A DNA stretch of 64,000 bases, taken from positions 4,396,517 through 4,460,516 of the forward strand of contig NC_081339.1 in NCBI RefSeq assembly GCF_022539665.2, read 5' to 3'. Position numbers and translations under genes: made by a program. Positions 41,001-51,915 of this stretch are shown piece by piece (position 1 is the first letter of the stretch; the number at the start of each line of letters is the position of its first letter). The notes under the pieces are model-generated. The model was not told the origin of the DNA and searched no databases. It saw only the letters and a list, made by a program, of their open reading frames with translations. Origin of the DNA: Daphnia carinata. Taxonomy: Eukaryota; Arthropoda; Branchiopoda; Diplostraca; Daphniidae.

Positions 41001-43647
41001 CCCAGTTTGGCTGTTCCTTCCACTCCTTGCATTTTAGAAGCAGGAAATTCTAACACTTCCATCGAGACACCATACGTCGGGTTTTATCAATTCCCGTCAG
41101 TGCTGAGCACTCCGAGGTTTGCATCTAGCCTTTTCATCTTGCATTTTTAAGTTTACCTCATAATGTTATTACTTTTACAGATTGGAAGCTCTCCGACAGG
41201 AAATCATGGAGAGCCCAGGTAAAAGCTTGAGCATGACCGTGATCAGTCCTACCCAGGTGGTCCTCGGGCGTCCAACCCCATATTTCGTTCCAAGTGGTGA
41301 GCGGGCGCAAGGCCCTATCATGAACCAAAATGCCACTCCAGAGCATGTTCCCGAACCAGACAAGGTTAATACACAACTACCATAATCTTTAAATTTTAAA
41401 ATTTACTAAACATTTTCTGTATATTGGTAGCTGGACAGAAGACGGCGAAGTTCCATGGAAATGGATCCATTGCAGTTGGAAGAGTCCAACGATGCAAGCG
41501 ATGCGGCAGCTGCATTAATGTGCAAAGCCGCGGAAAACGTTGCTGCTGCCCTTCACCCGCCTACTCCATATAAAACAGATCAAACTCTAGAAAACGACCT
41601 TATCAACGAATGCCAGCGTTTGGAAGATGTTCCGTCACCAGAAAAAGTTAAACAACGTAATCAACGATTAATAGAATTGTTTGGGGAGGATTCCACGAAT
41701 CTTAACGAAGGCACGAATGCTATTCCATCTGCTCCTGAGACTGTAATGGAGGATGCACTAGCTCAAAGTACTCCAATAACTACGAAACAAAAAACCGGAA
41801 AAGCTAGAAGAACTGCACCCAAGAAATCTGTCCCCATAGATGAGTCCATTAATTCGGGGTGTGCTAGAGTGCAGATTTATGCTGGAAATCCCCAAGCCAA
41901 TCGCCGGAAGTCTAAGCGTCATGCAAAAGGATCCAAGCCGTCCACATCACTAGAAGATGAAGCTATAATTCAAGAACTTTTGGCTATGTCCAGATTAAAC
42001 AACTCGTATGATGGTGGGAAGCAGTCTCCTTTAAGCAAAAAGAAACGGAGCTCCCATTCGCTTCATCGTGAACAAAGCAGTTCACCTGGCGAAATAGTTA
42101 CAGAGAAAAAATCGACGCGAAAGCAAAACAATCTGTCTAGTTTCAATGACGCTATTACCATTGAGGCTTCGACTTCCACGAGTGAACTTGTGTCCGTATC
42201 TAGTGCATCGTCACCGAATTCTTCTAGAGAAGACGTGGACGTCGTCGAGTTGGTAGAGATGGTGGAATCGCCCTTGAATAGTCCTAGGAAGAAAGATAAA
42301 TCCAAGAAGAAAATTACGGGCAGAGAAAAATCCGCTACTAGGCCAACACGGAAAGCATGTAGCTCTAGTTCATTTGGCATGGCGACCCGAAGGACTCCGG
42401 TGAAACTGTTCAAATCCGCACCGCCACCATACGCTCGTAAAGCGATTAGCTACCGTCAATCGGCCACTAACAAGAAAACACCGACAAAAGTATCTTCTGG
42501 GGAATCTGCTGCCGCCACCAATGTCTCCCACGACGACACATGTTTGGAAAAATATCCAATCGGAGCAGTAAATATACCTGTCACAGACTCCTTGGCAAAG
42601 CATACTCAACCTACAGAAGATTTTGGTAGGACAGTTGAAAGTAATGATCCGATCATGGACAAGTCTGCAGCATCTCCGATTACGGAGGTTGCTGAAAACA
42701 CCGATGATCGATTGAGTCTGATGCACCAAGCTGTAGTACTAGTTGCAACAGAAGATTCAGTTAAAGAAACAACAACATTAACAGAAATCACAAGCGAATC
42801 TGCAGAAACCTCTCCATCCATCTCTGTTGAGGGTTTGTCGATAGAATCAGAAAGTGAAACAATAAAAACACCAAATGGAATAAGTGCGGCTGAAACACGA
42901 GAAGTTAACGCGGATGCCCTTGTTAGTTCTGAACAAAATCCCATAGCTGTGCCTATACTGGAACCTCCTGCGTCTCCTGACAGTACCCTGGTGTCCAGTA
43001 ACAACTCAGAAAAGGCAGAAAACTTGATTAGGCTTCCATCAGTAGCCATATCCGACGTGATTGGCGAAAAACACTGCCAGGCAGAATCAACGTTCACAAC
43101 TCTTATCGAAACCCAAGGTGCTCATACCGTAAATTTTGTGTTACCTCACGAAAACGTGGTAGTGGAAACGAACCTGGAAGAAAGCAGCCTAATTTCACAT
43201 TCAATAAGGGACTCAAGATGTGAAGAAACACTTCACCCGGCAGAAGCATTAGCAAAGGTTCCTGACAATGTCCCTCAGCTCAACTTCATTGAATTTACAC
43301 TGCCTCAAAAAGACCTCATGGTGAAGGCAAACCAAGAAGTATCATCTCCTAAAGTTATTGCAGCCAAAGAAAAAACTAACCGATCTAATTCAAAGCTACA
43401 AAATTACCTGCGATTAAGTAGCTTTAACAGCACACCTGACTGTTCATCCAAGAGAAAGTCATCAGTGGTTGATGCTACTATTTTATTGCCAAAATCCAGT
43501 AGTCCTGCTCACCCCATACCACCTGCTATTGGAGTTTGTGGCCAATTACCTCTTCAAGAAACAGCTGTATTCATGCACAAAGACCTTGTAAACAAAATCA
43601 GAAAGCAGATAAGGCTGAGTAAAGAAGTTGATCTCTACTCACAATGA
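38013..43647 (+). CDS. NPAT: NPAT / Mxc homologue, histone locus body scaffold
   Basis: NPAT (Mxc in flies) is the cyclin E/CDK2 target that nucleates the histone locus body and drives replication-dependent histone transcription. Four exons: 38013-39216, 39280-41116, 41181-41364 and 41431-43647, giving 1813 aa, near fly Mxc. The N-terminal LisH-like helix pair (SIDIARLIHHHLLKEGYENSA) is at about residues 4-36. A conserved short motif (IVAETQADPAFDNFLKDCIG) ends exon 1. The rest is disordered, rich in Ser/Thr and SP/TP sites, with basic patches (KSKRHAKG, KKDKSKKK). Residues ~129-230 are a 15-residue tandem repeat. ATG 38013 is preferred because earlier frames lack an in-frame ATG. Identity rests on the LisH and TEADP-type motifs, so it is good but not certain. 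Confidence 0.7.
38397..38669 (+). repeat. 45-bp coding minisatellite (CDASVNTD repeat) in NPAT exon 1
   Basis: Units of 15 codons beginning CDASVNTD start at 38397, 38442, 38487, 38532, 38577 and 38622. The first four are nearly identical in DNA and the later ones decay (CDASVNTE, CDSCINTD), with another degenerate CDASVNTE at 38670. The unit length keeps the reading frame, so copy number can change without disrupting the protein. Confidence 0.92.
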
Positions 43648-43800
43648 GTAATCTAGCATTTTTAAAACTAAACGTTTAAATTCTCGTATATAGCTTATTG
43701 GCAACGTAATTGAATTATTTAATGCCGAATGTCTCGTAGTCTCGCATTGCCTTTTTTAATCTTAAAAATTAATTAACCGTGAATAATTGGTTGCCTGAGT

Positions 43801-43806
43801 AATAAA
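43801..43806 (+). terminator. NPAT polyadenylation signal
   Basis: An AATAAA hexamer lies 154 bases after the NPAT stop codon and 357 bases before the FBXO7 start codon. Confidence 0.6.
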
Positions 43807-44162
43807 GTACATATTCTGTTTGTTTTGTGTCGCTATGTTCAATTTTCAGAAGGGTGATTAATATTGTTTTGGAAAATGACTATTAGCGATGTCGACATAT
43901 CGTAATTAATTGAACAATCGACAATCGGAAAATAAGAGTGATATTTCCCGATATGATATATCGATGTTCAACATCATCACTGGTCACTCTCCAAAACAAT
44001 AATAGTCACTTTTCTCTGAAACGTCGTTACGCAGTATATACTGTAATTGATTTGACATCGACAACGTTTTCTGTATGACAGTCTCGTTGTCTTAGTTTTG
44101 TCCCCTTTTTAACGGCTAGTTCTAAAGAGTGGTAAAATATTCAACTGAGGAAGTTGTGGAAA

Positions 44163-45891
44163 ATGAAGCTTCGTCTCAAAGGAGAGTCATTTGCAAGGCA
44201 AGTGCTAACGGAATTTGACTCGAACAACGTTACTGTGGCGGAGTTAAAAATTCGCGTTCGAGATATTTTGCAATTGAATGATGAAGATTTTCTCAGGTAT
44301 TCATGGTATCTCACAGTATACAAATATTTAGTGTCTTTTCCTATTAGGGATTCCAATTGTGTTTAATCTCATAGGTCTATGCAATTCAGTATGAATGGAA
44401 AACAAGCTCTTTTGGCAGAAGATACTGAATTGGTTTCCAATTTAGGCTTTGTATCTGGAGATGCAGTTTACATCTTAGGGACTTTTTCAGCTACGAGAAG
44501 ACCAAAATTTCCCAAACTGAATCCCAGTTTTTGTGAAAATGATCAGGAACAAGAAAATTTTTCTACAATTGTAGCATCTGATAAGAGACGCATGGCAAGC
44601 TTAGAGCTCAGTACTGCATCACGAAATGTCAACAGAATGAATAAGCAAAGCAAAGAAGAGTCTGACGGAGATCCCACTGTACCAGATTTTGAGAAACATC
44701 ACATACCTATATTGGATACCCCAAATCTGTTGATTCCTCCAACCTATGCAAGATTAATTACTTCAAATTCACCAAATGCCCCATTTCAATCAAATCTAGA
44801 AAAGCTGGGTTGCATGCTTCATATATTGATGGTTGAAACTGGGTTTCAACCACAAACATGTAAAAGTTTTTCAGACCCATTTTGTACCCTACCTGATTCA
44901 TGGAATGTAGCAAATGAAACTCTGAGGCTAAACTACAAGACAGGGTCCCAATCCCCAGCAACAATAGTACTTACATCAGTGGGATTACTGGTAATTGTTT
45001 ATGGTATTGGATCATCATCAAGGAAGTCTCTGTCATTGAAACTGAAGCCCAGTGAGTTTATGCCGCCTGTGGGTAGCAAACATCTGAGACAAGTATGCAT
45101 TGATTATAAAAATGAAATCGCTTTCCCATTGTACGTCCATATCGAGAGAGAAGCAAACGGCACTTGCCCTACACATTTTTCCACTTTGCCACCGGAAATC
45201 TCGTACAATATACTTCAAAGGCTTGATTCCAAAAGCTTGAGTAGACTGTCGATGACTTGCCGGCTATTTCAGCATTTGGCAAGTCAACCTAGTCTTTGGA
45301 AAAAACTGGCTTCCAAGTAAGGATAAAAAATTCTATGTTAATAGATTTAAAAAATATATATATATTTATTTATTTTTGTCTTGTAGAGACTTCGGGAAGA
45401 AAATTTCGAATCGAGTGGCGTCCGATACAGTAAACTGGAAAGAGCTATACAAGGATGAATTTTTGATAGAAAAGAAACAGCAAGGTAGAGAAATACTCGC
45501 ATCGTGTATTTTTCCAAACCTGTTTACATATATATTGTTGAATTACGTATTTCCTTCTTTCTTGTTGCAGAAATGTCGAAATCAATTCGTGGCTATACAA
45601 CAATGCCACGCGTCCCTGAGATCTTTTTTTCTAGCCCATTCCCGAGCCTGCAAGTCTATCCCGACGTCAATGGCGTGCATGAATTTCCGGGAACTATGGG
45701 GGGTTATTCCGATTTGTATCCAGATTTAAGAGGTATCGTACATTTCAAAGCAATTGTCTGGTATATTATTCACTTACTGCGATTCAGGTTTCGATCCGCC
45801 AGGTCGTCGGCAACAATCCCGGAATCTTCATGATGGGGGGATAGGATTTGCACGACCACATGGTAGATTCCGTGGCTTTCCAAATATTTAA
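44163..45891 (+). CDS. FBXO7: F-box only protein 7 (FBXO7 / nutcracker)
   Basis: Substrate receptor of an SCF (SKP1-CUL1) ubiquitin ligase that also binds PI31 and proteasome components; FBXO7 is PARK15 in humans and nutcracker in flies. Five exons: 44163-44296, 44375-45316, 45387-45484, 45571-45732 and 45788-45891, giving 479 aa (human 522). An N-terminal ubiquitin-like domain (MKLRLKGESFARQVLTEF, then AELKIRVRDIL) is at about 1-78. An FP/PI31-like domain lies in the middle (HILMVETGF, DPFCTLPDSW, then APL-type strands). An F-box (LPPEISYNILQRLDSKSLSR) is at about 311-358. The C-terminal tail has the family's GFDPPGRR and arginine/glycine-rich FARPHGRFRGF ending. The Kozak context (AAAATGAAG) and UBL position fix the start. 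Confidence 0.95.
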
Positions 45892-47708
45892 TCTCCAGTT
45901 AAACGGTTATTGTACATGAAAATCCGACCTTTTACCAGTAAAATAATGTCGGTAAGTGTTTTAAAACCCATTTTCTTTTATTTTTGTTATTTGTTTCACC
46001 GTTACAGGAGTTAAAATTCCTTCTTGATCTAGAATTTGTTGAAAATTTTTTTGATTAGAGCAAATAAGGCTAAAAATGGTATGTTATGGTCGAAGTTCTA
46101 TTACACGAAATTCGTTGCAGTGAATAAAAGAATTCTCTAGTAACTTCATTTCATCAACACAAAAATTATAACCAGGCAGTGTAATCTCTTTAATAATCCT
46201 CAGCATAGTCATCTTTTTTTTTCTAGTAAATTGGAATAATATTTTAGAATTTTAACTCCGACCGCAGGGTTCCATAACAAAGCCACGATGGCCGCCGTAT
46301 TTTGGGACATCAAGAATAGATAAACTAGTAATCACTTTCATCAAAGACGTCGCTGTCATTGAAATGTTTACCGGTTTCAAGCATTTTGAGGTGTGCTTTA
46401 ACGTAGATTTGCATGTTTCACGTTAACTGGAAATTTTTAGTGTGGACTCCAAATGTTTTAAGGCATTGTGTGTACAGAAGTAATATTATTAAGACTGGTA
46501 TGTAAAAACTATTATACAAGAATTCAAAATAATTGAAAGAAAAATATTCCGCGTCTGTATACCAGCTTGGATAGCGTTCTTGTTATTATAAAAGAAGAAA
46601 GGAGACTATGCTCCCATAAGACCCTGTCAAAAATTGGCAATATATTGTGGCAGAAAAAGAACTAATTCTCTACTTGAGGCAAAATCAGTATCAGCACACA
46701 ATTTTCCCAGAGCTGCACCTCCACCATGCTATGTCTAACGAAATAGTGAGTTAGGTCATTCAAATATTGTTAGTATTATCAGTGTAAGCATTTTCTGTGG
46801 TCTTTTGTAATGTAACTCAAGGCTCTTACTAGGATGCTTCTAGATATAGAGTGTACAGCTTTACCATTCCTCGGCATGAAGAGTAAGAACGTAGCCTAAC
46901 GGTCGGTCACAGCTCGGGCCACTTCTATCGCCTATTCATATTTCGTTTTTGAACTCAACTCGTTTTACTGGAACTGCTGTTGATAAGGCAGTACAATCTT
47001 TCCCACACAATCTCACTGTTGCTACAACGAAGAAATAATACGTAATATTGGACTGTATGTTTTATTAACTTCATGACATACAGAGCCTTTTCTCCGTATA
47101 GGTAATCAATCTATTATATTACTTCCTTCTCCACTGTAAATTGTTAAAAACCTATTTTCTTTAAACATTTCTCACTAACGTCGCTTACGTCAACAAGATT
47201 ATTCAAGCGGAACATGCTTGTCAATTCCTAAAGTTTCATACAACACTGCCAGATGGTGATAATCTGTCAATGAAAACCTTTTGGAAAAAAGAAATTAAAA
47301 AGTGGGTTTTTTTTTTGTCGGGCTTAAATTTTGAATGGCATTCTACCCTTTAACCTAAACTACCTAATCTACCTAATTTATCCTACATTTTAAATTTGTT
47401 TAAAAACATTTAATTGTGACGGATAAAGTTTCTCGTGATGACCTTTGCGTCCACAAGAGGCGCCTTAAACCGTGGCTCATCGGGCAGTTTTTTTTCAGGC
47501 ATATTTCTATAATGGCTTAACGCATGCAGTCTGCTGTCTACCTTCCTCGGTAGATTTTACTTCTTGACCTCGCGGCTTTTGCGATTTTTGGTATTTAATT
47601 TACTCGTTTTCCATTCATTCTGATCTACATTTTTTCTGTCCAGAGTCACAAGGTAAGTGTTTTTGTGTATTCCTCGTGTGATTACTTTAATATGGTTTTG
47701 TTTAACAG
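45892..47708. other. Gene-poor interval after FBXO7
   Basis: It contains the FBXO7 3' UTR with AATAAA at 46123-46128. No exon, RNA gene or repeat family is recognisable in the remainder. The last part leads into the vasa-like pseudogene, and a candidate exon ends at about 47651 (CACAAG before GTAAGT). Confidence 0.5.
46123..46128 (+). terminator. FBXO7 polyadenylation signal
   Basis: An AATAAA hexamer 232 bases after the FBXO7 stop codon, in an otherwise empty stretch. Confidence 0.55.
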
Positions 47709-49540
47709 TGGGGAGAAGGACACTTTGCCAGAGAGTGTCCACAAGCTGGTGGGGGCGGTGGCAGTGGTCCGTTGACGCCACAAAGTAAGATGAAAATATC
47801 GAAAAATGTGTTCGAACTTAACTTCTTGGTGCTTTTTATAGTATGGGGAAGGGGGACATTTCTCGAAGGATTGTCCACAGGAGGCCGCAGCGGCGGGGGA
47901 AGTGGTACCTGCAATGAGGTAAACAGAAAACATTAAAACAACATTTTTAGTGTTCATTTTTAACGAAGAAGAGGGCAATGTAGCAAGGCGTTTTCCTCAA
48001 GGAGGATGCATTGGTAGCAGCAGGTGTTACAGTGTAAGCATCAATTGTGTCTTCCCAAAAATATTTTATGTTCCAGTGTTCATTGTTTTACCCTTAGTGT
48101 TGTGAAGCTGGCCACACCTCAAAATGCTGCCCAAATCTATTCAGTGATTTGACGGAAGATGGAAAGCTGTGTGAGCAATCTGTTCCGGAAGCTGTGACAT
48201 GCGATGAAAAGGAACTGTTTAAGGGCATCGTCTGTGGGGAATGTTTTAACAATTTTGATAAAGTCGTCCTCCAGGTAAGCCATTTCCCAAATTTTATGAT
48301 TTAAAAATATCTATTGGGTTTGCTTTAGGTTACAGGAAAAGATGTACCTCAATACATAACATCATTCGAAGAAGCCGGCCTGCGACAACTACTACTTCAA
48401 AATATGAAGGATTCTGGCTACATAAAACCAACACCTGTTCAGAAAGTTTCAGTTGCAGTTCTTGCCAAAAGAGATTTAATTGCTTGTGCTGTCATGGGCT
48501 CCGGCAAAACGGTAATCCAATTAATTAACGCTGTGTAATTTTGAAACCTTGGTGCCCTTGTACCGACTTGATTCGAATGGGTCGGTATGAACTGGGTAAG
48601 TTGAAGTAAAAGTAATTTTGAGTGGGCACGCCGGTGATTGCGACTACTAAAAGGTCCAATTGCATCTAAGATACTCAACAAACCCTTCGTGATATTCATT
48701 GATTAAGTCATCTAAAATTTTACATTTTTTTCATGTAGGTGGCGTACTTGGTATTGTTGATGAACATATTGTTAGAACAAGGTGTTGCTGGTGAGTCTCA
48801 TGCCATGGGGCAAATGCCAGAACTTGTAACTGTCGCACCCACTCGTGAATTGGCCATTCAAATTCACCGCGAGGCGTGTAAATTCTCCTACAATTCGGTT
48901 TCAAAGTCTGTGATTATATATGGAGGAACTGTCACGAGCCATCAGCGGTCAAATCTTCAACTAGGTTCAGTGTTCTTGTCACGACCGCGGAGCGACTCAA
49001 GGATTTTCTCGACCGTGGAGTATTTGTCTTCTCGGGGGTCAGGTTTTAAATTTTGGACGAAGCTGATCGAATGCTTGATATGGATTTCGGCCCCAATGTT
49101 GAAAAAATTGTCAACCATCCAAGGATGCACCCGAAAGTATGTTCTCGATGGCTTTTGAGTATGAGATTTGACTAATGTAATTCTATTTGTTTCTCTGTAG
49201 GGAATCCGTCGTGTTTGTATGTGTTCGACTACATTCCCAGATGAAATAGAAGCGCTGGCTGCGACGTAAATGGAAGACTACATATTCGTCACAACAGGCA
49301 TTGTCGGTGGCACCCATCCGGATGTTGAACAGCTGTTTTTTTTTCAGTGCTCGGAAAGAGATAAGAGAGCTAAGCTGATCGAAGTTTTACAAGATCTCGG
49401 TGATGCCAAGACTATCGTTTGTGTCGGCAGCAAAAAGACGGCGGATTTCGTCGCTGCATTATTCTTCAATACCAACTTACAAGTAAGAATTAAACCTGTT
49501 GTAATCGACAGACGATTGCACCGATCCTTATTGAATATAC
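47709..49540 (+). pseudogene. Unprocessed vasa-like DEAD-box helicase pseudogene
   Basis: Intact Vasa is a germline DEAD-box RNA helicase with CCHC zinc knuckles in some crustaceans. Spliced pieces in order are degenerate knuckles (47709-47784, 47842-47918, ~47967-48029), one intact knuckle (CCEAGHTSKCCP) and a Q-motif region (48098-48274, 48329-48511: FEEAGLRQLLLQNMKDSGYIKPTPVQ), then motif I (VMGSGKT in place of AQTGSGKT), motif Ia PTRELAIQI (from 48739), GGT, and DEAD (LDEADRMLDM). Damage seen: three knuckles have lost a cysteine (TGT to TGG, TAT or TTT), a frameshift precedes LKDFLDRGVF, a TAA precedes ILDEAD, motif III SAT reads STT, and a TAA interrupts LAAT*MEDY. Splice sites are still present, so this is a decayed gene duplicate rather than a retrocopy. 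Confidence 0.85.
49514..49539 (+). repeat. 26-bp direct repeat, copy 1 (copy 2 at 49910-49935)
   Basis: The same 26-base sequence (starting GATTGCACCGATCC) occurs at 49514-49539 and 49910-49935, 396 bases apart, in the tail of the vasa-like pseudogene. Either a segment was duplicated or an insertion is bracketed. The sequence between the copies shows no element I recognise. Confidence 0.85.
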
Positions 49541-50865
49541 AGAAAATTTAGATTACATGCATAGTATGAAAGAGATCAAGTATGTTACCGAAATTGGCTA
49601 TCTCAATTCGCAACTTCCGAACTCATCCTCAGTCTGTCATTCTGATGCAGGGGGTCCTGAAAGAAGTTGGAACGTTTTGACCCGTCTCAGCCAATAAGTC
49701 TGTCTTTTTTTTGTGCCTGGAAACCCATGATTACAACTAATTCAAATGCCATTTATTGTGTTATTTGCATAGGTATTAGAAAATGGTAGTCGCTTAATGA
49801 TTAGTTTCTTGGCTGCCCGTCAACTTACCATCCAAGCAAGCACTGTCTGTCAAACCATTAGCCGAATACAATTAATACCAGTAGTTCACCAAAACAAGAG
49901 GTAAAGATGGATTGCACCGATCCTTATTGAATATATATTGATAGGCAAACATTTAAAAATTGATTCATGTTTCGTTTTCTTTAAATAGGTTAAGAATCAT
50001 ACTGAATCAAAGAGGTATCTAGTCGAACCAAATTTCATAATGATAACGGTTGGAAGCCCGAAGGAATTTTTGAAAAATGCCTCCTGCCCATTACCTTCAG
50101 TCGTTGCTGCTGCCTGAAAACAAAGTATTAAAATTTATATAAATTGAAGTGCATATCTGGGCTCCCTTCTTTTCTGTGGCCCCGTTTCCCTTAAATTTTT
50201 AATAAGCCCGTAGGGGGTCATGCCCCTACTGTGATCAGCAGTAAACGGTTGTGAGTGCGCTGTCCGGAAAGGGGACGTGGGGGTCCCCATGGTTCGATGA
50301 TATCATTGGAGGGCTGTGGGGCTACCCAAAAATCCGAATTAACGGTTAATCGCTCACGTAAAAGCTTGTCCGCGACCTTCGCTCTTCTTCCGGCTTCTCT
50401 TAGCCACGCACCGGGTAATCTCCCCGGTGAGTCAACTGAGGTAGTGTCTCCCCCTACCTTGGTTGACAGCAACTTTGAAATCGGCTATTTTGCCCTTTCA
50501 AAGTTGCAAGTCTTTAAATTCTGCCGAATTTTGTCAATACAAATTCTTAAAAAAAAAAAAATTACAAATTTTGTCTTTTTTATTTTCGTGCTGTTGCTCT
50601 GTTTACTAATGTGAACATTTCTTTTTTTATGTCGCAATGTCATTTTATGGACATATACGTTATATTTTCAATTTTTGCTGTTCCCATTTATGGGAGGATA
50701 TGTTGTTAGACGACTTCATTGTTTATGGAACGATGCACTTTAATCTCACTTCATGGAGATTCTACACCTTTTAGTGCATTAATGACATTGAATTGTATAC
50801 ATGCATTGTATATCTAATTTAACATTTGGAGTTATATATATTTATTTAATTTCATTTTGACTGTT
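49540..50865. other. Decayed interval with a GC-richer block
   Basis: No coding sequence is recognised. Bases ~50200-50480 are clearly more GC-rich than the surroundings and contain a short hairpin (GTAGGGG/CCCCTAC at 50210-50229) and runs of G and C. This could be a fragment of a mobile element, but no terminal repeats or coding motifs were found to name it. Confidence 0.4.
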
Positions 50866-50935
50866 TAGGGAATTGAACCCTTGTTTTCTGGCGTGCAACG
50901 CCAATGCTCAACCATAGAGCCATGAGTCTTGTCAA
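50866..50935 (-). repeat. tRNA-like fragment (degenerate, possibly SINE-derived)
   Basis: On the minus strand, a D-arm (GCTC...GAGC) is followed by an anticodon-like arm with loop GTTGCAC and a B-box-like GGTTCAATTCC. The acceptor arms do not pair, so it is not a functional tRNA. It may derive from tRNA-Ala(TGC). Confidence 0.4.
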
Positions 50936-51127
50936 ATAGGTAACTATTTTTCCATGTCTTTTGAAGGAAACCTATTTGCACTTGTAATAATATTGTTGTG
51001 CGTCCCAACTCAATTTAATATTTCCGTCTCGGAATGTCACCCATAAATACAATAGAGTAATTCATTTTTTGGACAAAGAAATATTGTCTACAGTGGGAAC
51101 CATAACTCATTCCTCTGGCACAGAGGA

Positions 51128-51192
51128 TCCATACGTGACTCGAACTCTTGACTTTTGATTATCGTAGTCAGACGCTCTACCTCAGAGCTATT
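51128..51192 (-). repeat. Second tRNA-like fragment
   Basis: On the minus strand, a D-arm (GCTC TGAGGTA GAGC) is followed by GCGTCTGACTACG, which resembles the anticodon region of tRNA-Arg(ACG), and a B-box-like AGTTCGAGTC. Stem pairing is imperfect and no intact acceptor stem is seen. It lies about 200 bases from the first fragment in the same orientation. Confidence 0.4.
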
Positions 51193-51599
51193 AGTATTAC
51201 ATAATTTCTCGTAGCGTGCTACTAAGCTACAGCGTAACGTAAAATAAGAAAAAATCGGTCTTATTTTTAAACCTGACTGTACATCAGATGGCCGTGCATG
51301 ATAAGGTTATAATAATAGTATGTGGTATATCTTCATGCTATGATCTATACTTACCAGGTATACCTTCCCATTAGCGTGATACATAATGCTAGTAGTCTCT
51401 GTTAACGAAATAGTGTCATTAGTAATCAATCAAACAACAATAAAATAAAAAAACAAGCATGAAAGAAGCCACTACACCATTTCGTATATGATCATAATGC
51501 TTAAAATGTTTGGCATATTAATGTTCATTTTTTAGTTTTTGCGAAATTGAAAAAAAAAATACAGGTAGTGACCGGAAGTAGACTATATCTCCAGAAATA

Positions 51600-51830
51600 C
51601 TGGGCCCACAACAAAACGAATTTGATTTTCGTGATCCTCGTGAAATTTAAGGTGTGTCTGACCTATTTTGACCTGTTTTTGGCGAAAAGTCCAATTTCGC
51701 CAAAATCGCGATTTTTCCTGAACTATAGTTCAGGGAAATTTGCGATTTTTGACGATTTTCGGGTATTTTCTACTGACACATGGATTCGACCCCAAATTTC
51801 ACGATTCAGGATTACGAAAATGTGGTTCTT
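51600..51830. repeat. Imperfect foldback centred on a palindrome
   Basis: An 18-base perfect palindrome (CCTGAACTATAGTTCAGG) near 51717-51734 is flanked by arms that match in inverted orientation over at least 100 bases. For example, GATTTTCGTGATCCTCGTG on the left matches the complement of CACGATTCAGGATTACGAAA on the right, with gaps. The open frame reported across it is not supported by anything else. This fits an old foldback or MITE-like element. Confidence 0.5.
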
Positions 51831-51915
51831 TTTTTCATTCAGACCAACAGATAGTGAGTTATTAAGCAATTTCAAACCGGAAGTTATACCGAAAATTAAA
51901 ATTTTGAAAATTTAA

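Noticed and set aside
50866-50935. Functional tRNA gene
   Set aside because: D- and T-arm motifs are present but the acceptor stem does not pair, so it is listed only as a tRNA-like fragment.
51547-51915. 122-codon plus-strand ORF
   Set aside because: It lies across the foldback sequence, and no similarity or splice structure supports it.
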